Source: an uncultured Acidipila sp. (GTDB lineage Bacteria > Acidobacteriota > Terriglobia > Terriglobales > Acidobacteriaceae). From it: a stretch of DNA of 34,421 bases. The position numbers and the translations under genes are program-made. Each line of letters opens with the position of its first letter. The stretch's first letter is position 1. A model generated the notes under the pieces. That model searched no databases. It saw only the letters and a list, made by a program, of their open reading frames with translations, and was not told where the DNA came from. The DNA lies in the NCBI GenBank assembly GCA_937859835.1, contig CALMAN010000120.1, positions 1 to 34,421 of the forward strand, read 5' to 3'. This document shows, in pieces, positions 10,567 through 17,098 of this stretch.

Positions 10567-11101
10567 CTACCAACCCTTGCGGCGGCGCAGCGCCAGCACA
10601 TGCGCGGTGTGGTGGCGTCCGTGCCAGCCGTAGAGGGCCGCGAACTGCGACAGCGTTGTCGGCCCGCTTTCTGGGTGGAGGTAGCCGCGCTCCCACTCGG
10701 CGGCCGTCAGTGACTCGAGCAAGGCTGCCATGCGAGCATGGAGTGGGCCCAGCAAGGCCAGGGGCTCTTCGACCGGGCCGCGCACTTCCCGTGTTTCCGC
10801 CCACCGCTTCTCGTCGTAGGGCACAATCGCGGGCCACTCGGTTGTTAACGCGAGCTTGAGGCGGAGAAACGCATTCATGTGCGAATCGGCGACATGGTGC
10901 GCCAGCTGGCGCAGTGTCCAACCACCGTCGCGATACGGCGTGTCCAGCTGGTCCGCGACCAGGTCTCTATACGCCGATGAGAATGCGTGAGGAAGGTTGC
11001 GAATGGCGGCGATCGCGGAAGCGCGATCTTCCGGGGGCCGCTACCCGATCGGGAAGCCCAATCGGGTACCGGTCGTTCAGCGGAGTTGTGGACGAGGTCA
11101 T
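10567..11101 (-). pseudogene. YfiT/DinB-family metal-binding protein, split by a frameshift
   Basis: Two frames together give one complete YfiT-like protein of about 177 residues, close to the 178 of B. subtilis YfiT (BstA, a thiol transferase). The first frame starts at ATG 11101 and encodes MTSSTTPLNDRYPIG...RVAAP. The second supplies EDRASAIAAIRNLP, LDTPYRDGGWTLRQLAHHVA, DSHMNAFLRL and finally GWHGRHHTAHVLALRRRKGW. Removing one C from the CCCCC run (11037-11033 on the minus strand) joins them exactly. The metal-binding histidines are present in HHVADSH and WHGRHHTAH. Without the repair, only 10567-10878 begins with an ATG, giving a 103-residue C-terminal fragment. The gap could be a real mutation, a sequencing error or a programmed shift. 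It follows the poly-His gene by 31 bp. Confidence 0.75.
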
Positions 11102-11132
11102 AGCCAGAAGACCGGGGCGCTCCTGCCTGCGG

Positions 11133-11234
11133 CTACTGGTGGTGGTGGTGATGGTGGTGATGGTGGTGATGTGTCGCTGCAAACGCCGAGGCGGAGCAGA
11201 GCAGTGCGAGCGAAAGAACAACAATCTTCTTCAT
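11133..11234 (-). CDS. Secreted poly-histidine mini-protein
   Basis: A 33-residue product. The first 20 residues form a textbook Sec signal peptide (MKK, then a Val/Leu/Ala core, ending SASAFAA), followed by Thr, eleven consecutive His, and Gln. Cleavage after FAA would leave a 13-residue, almost pure histidine peptide in the periplasm. Such a tract would bind Ni, Zn, Cu or Co, as in histidine-rich metal-storage proteins of Helicobacter, but no homology is claimed. The longer frame to 11387 adds no plausible sequence. No Shine-Dalgarno is visible before the ATG; a TACTAT -10-like element ends only five bases upstream, so a short or absent leader is possible. It lies 31 bp ahead of the YfiT gene and diverges from tldD. 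Confidence 0.6.
   Translation of the reverse strand: MKKIVVLSLALLCSASAFAATHHHHHHHHHHHQ
11139..11171 (+). repeat. GTG/ATG trinucleotide tract encoding the poly-His run
   Basis: Eleven consecutive triplets, GTG four times then ATG, GTG GTG ATG, GTG GTG ATG. On the minus strand they read CAC/CAT. The last nine triplets are built from a 9-bp unit (GTGGTGATG). Such tracts can gain or lose triplets by slippage, which would change His number without altering the frame. Confidence 0.85.
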
Positions 11235-11316
11235 GGCACGATAGTAGCAAGAGCGAGCGCCTTTTGTTATGTAAATCCTAGACAAGCACCCCCTTGAGTA
11301 CGGTACGAGGGGGATA

Positions 11317-11345
11317 TGGACGGCCGCCCGGTGCTTCCCTAGAAT
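11317..11345 (+). promoter_or_regulatory. Possible promoter for tldD
   Basis: TGGACG (11317-11322) and TAGAAT (11340-11345) with 17 bp between them; the -10 matches five of six consensus positions. The start of transcription would lie about 40 bases before the tldD ATG. An inverted repeat CCCCCT/AGGGGG (11289-11294 and 11308-11313) lies just upstream and could be an operator. Confidence 0.4.
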
Positions 11346-11392
11346 CGGAACGCCTCCGGTTCCATCCAATCGAGGTGCCTCCTTCATCCCCT

Positions 11393-12835
11393 ATGACAGT
11401 CGACCAGCCATCCTTTTTCTCCGCGAAGTTCGGCATCACCCCAGCCCTGATCGAGCGCTGCCTGGGGGAGGCGCTCGCAGCGGGGGGTGAGTACGCGGAG
11501 CTGTATTTTGAGTCCGTCGCCTCCACCTCGCTCGGGGTCGACGAGTCCCTGGTCAAGTCCGCGGCGCAGGGCGTCAGTGCCGGATGCGGCATCCGGGTGC
11601 TCGCGGGCGAGCGTACCGGCTACGCCTACACCGATGAGCTTTCCCCGGAGCGGCTCCTCCGCGCGGCACGCACGGCGGCGCTGATTGCCAGCGGGCCCGC
11701 CAAACAGTCCGTGGTCGGCCTTGGCTCAAGTCTCAGGGAGGCGCGTCCGCGCTTGTACCCGGCGCCGGCAGCCGAGCTCGATCCGGAGCTGAGCACCAAG
11801 CTCGCACTGGTCATGCGGGCCGACACCGCCGCGCGCGCCCACGACCGCCGCATCACGGAGGTGCGCGCCTCGTATGCCGATGAAGTGCGGCGCATCCTGG
11901 TCGCGGCTTCCGACGGTACCTACACAAGCGATACCCAGCCGATGGTCCGGTTAAATGTGTTTGCGCTGGCCAAGGATGGCAACAAAACCGCGCGCGGCAA
12001 CGCGGGTGGCGGGGGCCGTGTGGAGCTTTCGTACTTCGAGGGTGCCAAGTCGCCTGAGTACTTTGCGCGCGAGGCAGCCCGGCAAGCACTGCTCCAGCTG
12101 AACGCGGTTCCTGCTCCGGCCGGCGATATGGAAGTAGTCCTGGGGCCGGGCTGGCCGGGCGTGCTGCTCCACGAAGCCGTTGGCCATGGCCTGGAAGCGG
12201 ACTTCAACCGGAAAAAGACTTCGGCCTTCTCGGGCATGGTCGGCCAGCGTGTCGCCAGCGACAAGGTCACGGTTGTCGACAATGGAACCATCCCCTCGCG
12301 ACGCGGCTCGATCCACGTAGACGACGAGGGTGCCGACTCGCGGGAGAACGTGCTGATTGAGAACGGGATCCTGCGCGGCTACATGAACGACAAGCTCAGC
12401 GCGAAGCTGATGGGGACCGCGAACACCGGAAACGGCCGGCGCGAAAGCTACCAGCAGATGCCCATGCCGCGCATGACAAATACCTACATGCTGGCTGGCG
12501 AGGACGAGCCGGAGGACATCCTCCGCTCGGTCCGGCGCGGTTTGTACGCGGTCAACTTCGGTGGGGGCTCGGTAGACATCACGAGCGGCAAGTTTGTTTT
12601 TTCCGCGTCCGAGGCGTACCTGATCGAGGACGGCCGCGTCACCGCGCCGGTACGCGATGCAACCCTGATCGGCAGCGGGCCGGAAGCGCTGAAGTATGTG
12701 TCGATGGTCGGGCACGATCTGGCGCTCGACGAGGGCGTGGGCAACTGCGGCAAGCAGGGGCAGTGGGTCCCGGTCGGCGTCGGCATGCCCACGATCAAGC
12801 TGGATCGCATGACCGTCGGGGGTACAGGAAGCTAG
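11393..12835 (+). CDS. tldD: TldD metalloprotease subunit
   Basis: A 480-residue subunit of the TldD/TldE heterodimer, a cytosolic metallopeptidase that degrades unfolded peptides and matures peptide-derived products such as microcins and PQQ-like precursors in other bacteria. I start it at ATG 11393 (MTVDQPSFFS), since the upstream frame to 11294 is unlike the family; the Shine-Dalgarno (GAGGTG) is distant. The metal site HEAVGHGLEADF has His260, Glu261 and His265. DNGTIPSRRGSIHVDDEG, MPRMTNTY and the terminal GNCGKQGQWVPVGVG segment with its cysteine are the other hallmarks. tldE follows after 153 bp on the same strand, as is common. Its natural substrate here is unknown; no obvious precursor peptide is adjacent unless the poly-His peptide is one, which is speculation. 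Confidence 0.95.
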   Translation: MTVDQPSFFSAKFGITPALIERCLGEALAAGGEYAELYFESVASTSLGVDESLVKSAAQGVSAGCGIRVLAGERTGYAYTDELSPERLLRAARTAALIASGPAKQSVVGLGSSLREARPRLYPAPAAELDPELSTKLALVMRADTAARAHDRRITEVRASYADEVRRILVAASDGTYTSDTQPMVRLNVFALAKDGNKTARGNAGGGGRVELSYFEGAKSPEYFAREAARQALLQLNAVPAPAGDMEVVLGPGWPGVLLHEAVGHGLEADFNRKKTSAFSGMVGQRVASDKVTVVDNGTIPSRRGSIHVDDEGADSRENVLIENGILRGYMNDKLSAKLMGTANTGNGRRESYQQMPMPRMTNTYMLAGEDEPEDILRSVRRGLYAVNFGGGSVDITSGKFVFSASEAYLIEDGRVTAPVRDATLIGSGPEALKYVSMVGHDLALDEGVGNCGKQGQWVPVGVGMPTIKLDRMTVGGTGS

Positions 12836-12988
12836 TTCGATCCCCAGCAACCCCCTGCTCGGGACGCAAGCCGGGCCGTGCAGGATCAGCCGTTCCCTTC
12901 CATCGCATCCGGCCGACGCGCAGCAAAGAAAGCATCACCGCTTCGCAGCGTAGGCCACGCACACTTTCCCGCAAGGAGCTTTCGCTCG

Positions 12989-14383
12989 ATGGCAGCAGCA
13001 ACGAGAAACCTACCGGCGTACGCCTCGCAGCTCGCCGGGCAAGCGCAAGCGCTTGTGCAGCAGGCGCTGCAGGCCGGCGCCAGCGACGCGGAAGTGATCC
13101 TCCGCGAAAGCGACGAGTTCGATGCGCAGGTGCGCATGGGCGAGCTGGAAACGCTGAAGAACTCCGGCTCGCGGGGCGTGGGTTTACGCGTCCTCCTCGC
13201 CGGGGATGAGGGTCAGCGGGTCGGCAGCTCTTCTTCGAGTGACTTGACCCCCTCCGGGCTTGGGTACCTGGTGGCCAGCGCGATCGCGCTGGCGCGGATT
13301 TCGTCTCCTGACCCCATGCAGGGGCTCCCTGAGCCGTCTGCGTTTGGAGCCTTTGACGGAGAGCTGGATCTCTACCATGAGAGCGTCTACTCGCTGCCCG
13401 ACAAGGAACGCATAGAGTACGCGCGGCGCGTCGAAGCCGCCGCGCTCGGGGCGGACGCGCGCATCACCAACAGCGACGGCGGCAGCTTTACCGCAGCCAC
13501 AAGCCTCAAGGTTCTGGCCAACTCGCGCGGCTTCGTGGGGGCGTCGCGGGGTTCGTACTGCGGGCTTTCGGCAGTCCCTATCGCGACGGGCCGGAACGGC
13601 GAGATGCAGCGCGACGGCTGGTCGTCAAGCGCCCGCACTCTTAGCAAGCTTGAGTCGCCCGAGCAGGTCGGCGCCGAGGCTGCGCGCCGCACCCTGCGCA
13701 GGCTCGATGGCCGCCGTGTGCCTACCCAGCGCGTTCCCGTTGTGTTCGCGCCCGAGGTGGCGCGCTCCATCCTTGGCGCCATGGCCGACGCCGCAAATGG
13801 CGACAGCATCTATCGCGGCGCCAGCTTTTTCACCGGCAAGCTTGGGGCGCAGGTCGCTGCCTCCTCCATCACGGTCATCAACGACGGCACCCTGCCCGGC
13901 CTGTTTGGGTCCACTCCGTTTGACGGAGAAGGTCTGCCCACGCGCCGGACGGTGCTGGTTGAAAACGGAGTGCTTCGCTCCTACCTGCTCAACACCTACA
14001 CGGGCCGCAAGCTTGGTCTCCCGAGCACTGCCAGCGCTGCGCGCGGGCTCACCGGCAACCCCGGCATCTCGACGCACAACCTTTTTCTGCCCGCGGGGGA
14101 GCAGACCCCCGAGCAGATCATCGCGGCGATCCCGCAGGGGCTGTACCTGACCGAGTTCCTCGGCCGGGGCGTCAACATGGTCACCGGGGACTACTCGCGC
14201 GGCGCATCAGGCCTATGGATTGAAAACGGGGAGCTGGCCTTTCCCGTACAAGAGATCACCGTCGCCGGCAACCTGAAGGAGATGTTTCAGAACATCACTG
14301 CCATTGGCAACGATCTTCTGTTCCGCTCCGCAACAGCCTCTCCTACCCTCCGCATCGACGGATTGACCATCGCCGGCGCGTAG
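12989..14383 (+). CDS. pmbA: TldE/PmbA metalloprotease partner subunit
   Basis: A 464-residue partner of TldD. The start at 12989 (MAAATRNLPAYAS) has AAGGAG ten bases upstream; the frame is open from 12878, but that part is not family-like. Segments of the PmbA family are clear: GVGLRVLLAGDEGQRVGSSS, ITNSDGG, VPVVFAPEVARSILGAM, DGTLPGLFGSTPFDGEG and VNMVTGDYSRGASGLWIENG. It lacks the HExxxH motif of TldD, as expected, because TldE is the non-catalytic half. Downstream are two inverted repeats before the GGDEF gene. Confidence 0.95.
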   Translation: MAAATRNLPAYASQLAGQAQALVQQALQAGASDAEVILRESDEFDAQVRMGELETLKNSGSRGVGLRVLLAGDEGQRVGSSSSSDLTPSGLGYLVASAIALARISSPDPMQGLPEPSAFGAFDGELDLYHESVYSLPDKERIEYARRVEAAALGADARITNSDGGSFTAATSLKVLANSRGFVGASRGSYCGLSAVPIATGRNGEMQRDGWSSSARTLSKLESPEQVGAEAARRTLRRLDGRRVPTQRVPVVFAPEVARSILGAMADAANGDSIYRGASFFTGKLGAQVAASSITVINDGTLPGLFGSTPFDGEGLPTRRTVLVENGVLRSYLLNTYTGRKLGLPSTASAARGLTGNPGISTHNLFLPAGEQTPEQIIAAIPQGLYLTEFLGRGVNMVTGDYSRGASGLWIENGELAFPVQEITVAGNLKEMFQNITAIGNDLLFRSATASPTLRIDGLTIAGA

Positions 14384-14416
14384 CACCGTGCGGCCCAGGC
14401 CAACCTGTTCCGGGGT

Positions 14417-14432
14417 GCTTACCTTGGTAAGC
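14417..14432. promoter_or_regulatory. Inverted repeat GCTTACC/GGTAAGC
   Basis: A perfect 7-bp inverted repeat with two bases between the arms, 33 bp after tldE and 132 bp before the PAS-GGDEF-EAL start. No T-run follows, so it is more like an operator than a terminator. Confidence 0.35.
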
Positions 14433-14473
14433 TGGCCCGCTCCCTTTCCGCTTTGTTCTGCCCGGGCGCTGCC

Positions 14474-14500
14474 GGAAGATGGCATCACGACACATCTTCC
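14474..14500. promoter_or_regulatory. Inverted repeat GGAAGATG/CATCTTCC
   Basis: Two perfect 8-bp arms separated by 11 bp, 64 bp before the GGDEF gene start. The symmetry suits a dimeric regulator. No tract of T follows on the plus strand. Confidence 0.4.
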
Positions 14501-14564
14501 TGCGCACTCACGCACTTTCATGTGAATGGGCGAAGTCGCACGTCGACGCGGTGAGGCGCTTTCC

Positions 14565-16322
14565 ATGGAAGCAGAACCGATTGTAGCGGTGGAGGAAGCA
14601 GGAAGCTGCTTGCCTCCGCAAGCCAATGCCCGCGAATACCTTCACCCGCCGCGCGAGGGGTACCTGGTCTTTGGCCGCACGCAGGAGATCCGGTTTGCAA
14701 GCGATAGCCTGCGCGCCGTGCTCCAGCTGCCCTCTACGGCGAAAGTGGTTGGCGAGAGCCTGCTGCCGCTGCTCGCTTCCGTTTCCGGCCCGGACCCCCA
14801 AACGTCGGCGTCCGTCGTGCAATGGCTTGCGCGCCAGACAGCGGAGGGGTCCGGCACGGAGCTGCCTCCGTTTGCGCTGCTGACCGCCCCCGGCGCCAGT
14901 ACCGTGTACATCAGCCTAGATCCGGTTGGAGACGGCTACTGGGTCGCCACGTTTCGGGACGTCACTTCGACGTTGCAAGCCGAAAGCGAGATGGTCGCCA
15001 TCGCTGCCCGCGACCACCTCACCGGGATCGGGAATCGCGCCTTCTTCGAGAACCGTTGCGACGGCATGCTTGCCCGCCTGGCTGCGCGGGAGGTCGATTC
15101 GGCAACCGTACTGTTTCTTGACCTGGACCGGTTCAAACTGGTTAACGACACCCTGGGCCATGCAATTGGAGACGCGCTGCTCCAGCTGGTGAGCGAGCGC
15201 CTGAAGAAGTCGGTGCGCGAAGCCGACACCGTTGCGCGGCTGGGCGGCGACGAGTTCGCGATCCTGCTGGTGTCCGCAACCGGCAGAGAAGCAGCCGCCG
15301 CTCTGGCGACACGCATCATTGACATGATCCAACGGCCGTATCTCATTGATGGCCACGTGGTACACGTCGGCGCAAGTATCGGGATCGCCATGGGACCGGA
15401 AGATGGAAGCACCCGTGAGGCCCTGGTCCGGAGCGCGGACCTCGCGCTGTACCACTCCAAAGCCACCGGCCGCGGGGTGTTTCACTTCTTCGACGCTTCC
15501 ATGCAGCAAAGGGCGCAGCGACGACACTCGCTTGAAGTGGATTTGAGAAAGGCACTCGTTCTTCGGCAGTTTGAGCTCCACTACCAGCCGCAGATTGATG
15601 TAGAAAGCGGGGCGGTGATCGGCCTCGAAGGGCTGCTCCGCTGGCACCATCCCGTGCGCGGTATGGTGCTTCCCGGCGACTTCATTCCGCTGGCCGAAGA
15701 GCTGGGGCTGGCCGTGCCAATCGGCGAATGGGTTTTGCGCACCGCGTGCCGCGAAGCGATGCGCTGGCCGGAGTCGGTCACCATCGCGGTGAATGTGTCA
15801 CCCTTGCAGTTTGGAATGGGAAACTTCGCCGATTCCGTGCAGCGCGCCCTGGGCGCGAGCGGCCTGCCCGGCCACCGGCTCGAGATCGAAGTCACAGAAA
15901 GTATCCTGTTGCGTGATGGTCAAACGGTTTTGGCGACCTTGCAAGCATTGCGGGCCATTGGTGTTCGCGTCGCCATGGACAGGTTTGGCATTGGCATCGC
16001 TTCGCTGAGCCAGCTCGTCAACTTCCCTTTCGACAAAATCAAGATCGATCGATCGCTGATCACTCTCAACCAGGACGACGTAAAAAAGCGGGCCATCGTC
16101 TGCGCTATCTCGGCGCTCGGGCACAGCCTTGGGATTTCCACGCTGGCCGAAGGCGTGGAAACAGCCGAGCATCTGGCACACGTGCGGGAAGGAGGCTGCC
16201 ACTCTGTCCAGGGCTTCTACTACAGCCAGGCCGTACCTTCGGGCGAGGTGGCCGATATGGTCTCGCACCTGTTTCCCGCAAGGGCGCAAGCGAAGGCACT
16301 CGGAAGCGAGGGGGAAGCGTGA
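14565..16322 (+). CDS. PAS-GGDEF-EAL protein, likely diguanylate cyclase with a degenerate EAL domain
   Basis: A cytosolic c-di-GMP protein; no membrane segment. I prefer ATG 14565 because GAGG lies eight bases before it; ATG 14526 is the alternative. In numbering from 14565, residues ~25-140 look like a PAS sensor (YLVFGRTQEIRFASDSLRAV ending FRDVTST). The GGDEF domain has DHLTGIGNR, DLDRFK and an intact GGDEF (227-231), with the product-inhibition site RxxD (218-221) correctly five residues upstream. The EAL domain reads EGL at 355-357. The metal-binding DDFGTG loop reads DRFGIG (472-477), so the second Asp is Arg; VNVS, ExT, KID and EGVE remain. Cyclase activity is likely and phosphodiesterase activity doubtful. 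The stop overlaps the BLUF start. Confidence 0.92.
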   Translation: MEAEPIVAVEEAGSCLPPQANAREYLHPPREGYLVFGRTQEIRFASDSLRAVLQLPSTAKVVGESLLPLLASVSGPDPQTSASVVQWLARQTAEGSGTELPPFALLTAPGASTVYISLDPVGDGYWVATFRDVTSTLQAESEMVAIAARDHLTGIGNRAFFENRCDGMLARLAAREVDSATVLFLDLDRFKLVNDTLGHAIGDALLQLVSERLKKSVREADTVARLGGDEFAILLVSATGREAAAALATRIIDMIQRPYLIDGHVVHVGASIGIAMGPEDGSTREALVRSADLALYHSKATGRGVFHFFDASMQQRAQRRHSLEVDLRKALVLRQFELHYQPQIDVESGAVIGLEGLLRWHHPVRGMVLPGDFIPLAEELGLAVPIGEWVLRTACREAMRWPESVTIAVNVSPLQFGMGNFADSVQRALGASGLPGHRLEIEVTESILLRDGQTVLATLQALRAIGVRVAMDRFGIGIASLSQLVNFPFDKIKIDRSLITLNQDDVKKRAIVCAISALGHSLGISTLAEGVETAEHLAHVREGGCHSVQGFYYSQAVPSGEVADMVSHLFPARAQAKALGSEGEA

Positions 16323-16750
16323 ACGGCGGACTTTTCAAGATTCTCTACTGTAGTCGAAACTACATTGAAGGCGAACAGGCGCAGCAGGATGCCGAGATCA
16401 GCCAAATCCTCCACACCGCGCGCGCAAACAACAGCCGGCAAAGCATCACAGGCGCACTCCTTTTCAACTCCGGCTTCTTTGCTCAGGTACTGGAAGGACC
16501 TCGTCCGGCTATCGAGAAACTCTTCGAAAAAATCCAGTGTGATCCCCGGCACGGCGACGTCACGGTCCTGGATAGCGGCAATGCGGCGACACGCGACTTT
16601 CCCGAGTGGGCCATGGCGCATGTGCAAACGCCGTCCGATGTGCATGCATGCGGTGTGACCGCGGCCCTGGACCAGGCCTTTCTGAATCCGGGTGAGTCAG
16701 GCCGCGACGTACTTACCTTGCTTCGCACCCTTCTGGTTCAGGGAGACTAG
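16319..16750 (+). CDS. Single-domain BLUF blue-light sensor
   Basis: A 143-residue flavin-binding photoreceptor. The GTG start shares bases with the TGA stop of the preceding gene (GTGA), so translation is coupled. BLUF residues are complete: Tyr10 (LYCS), Asn38 (ARANNSRQSITGALL), Gln56 (GFFAQVLEG), Trp97 and Met99 (FPEWAMAHV). These correspond to Tyr21, Asn45, Gln63, Trp104 and Met106 of AppA, which create the light-dependent hydrogen-bond switch. The protein ends after a short helical tail, so it has no output domain of its own. Gene coupling suggests that it acts in trans on the GGDEF-EAL protein, as separate BLUF proteins do with EAL partners elsewhere. Confidence 0.93.
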   Translation: MNGGLFKILYCSRNYIEGEQAQQDAEISQILHTARANNSRQSITGALLFNSGFFAQVLEGPRPAIEKLFEKIQCDPRHGDVTVLDSGNAATRDFPEWAMAHVQTPSDVHACGVTAALDQAFLNPGESGRDVLTLLRTLLVQGD

Positions 16751-17098
16751 CGGGGATCAGCGCGACCGGCTCGCTGCGCAGCGTCGAAGCCGGCAAGTCC
16801 CGCAGGATGCAGGCAGCCAGGGATGCAGGGAAAGCGGGCCGGGCGAATCGCTGGTCGCAAAGCGTTCCATCGCGCAGCTGCCGCTTGCGCTCGCGATGAG
16901 CGTCCCGCGCGGGCGGCAAGGGCTAGTCACCCCACAAAGCGACCGCTTCGGGAGCCCCACAAAGCGACCAGTCCGGGAGGCCGTGCAGAGTGGAAACAAC
17001 ACCGGGACCTGCCTGGTCGCCTGGGGCCGCTTGTAGCCGGCAGCTGCGGCCCGCGCCGTGCGACATGCGCTCCGCTTTGCCGTACGCTGGGTTCAGCC
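16751..17098. other. Intergenic region between BLUF and UvrC-like genes
   Basis: A 348-bp stretch without a supportable gene. It contains a 2 x 25-bp tandem repeat (16930-16979) and otherwise GC-rich sequence. The UvrC-like frame is open through part of it, but the translated segment is arginine/alanine-rich and unlike the family. No terminator with a T-run is seen after the BLUF gene. Confidence 0.6.
16930..16979. repeat. Two tandem 25-bp repeats
   Basis: Two adjacent units (16930-16954 and 16955-16979) each start CCCCACAAAGCGACC and end CGGGAG, with three mismatches in the middle. They lie about 120-170 bp before the UvrC-like start. Repeated sites like this can bind a regulator, but no function is shown. 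Confidence 0.8.

Noticed and set aside
11139-11171. Plus-strand reading of the triplet tract as a Val/Met-rich protein
   Set aside because: The frame has no plausible start context and a basic, low-complexity translation; the minus-strand frame has a proper signal peptide.
11133-14383. Idea that the poly-His peptide is a precursor processed by TldD/TldE
   Set aside because: The genes are divergent and adjacent, but the peptide has a Sec signal, no modifying enzyme is nearby and TldD/E is cytosolic, so there is no real support.
16930-16979. CRISPR-like reading of the 25-bp repeats
   Set aside because: Only two units, directly adjacent without spacers, and no cas genes in the window.
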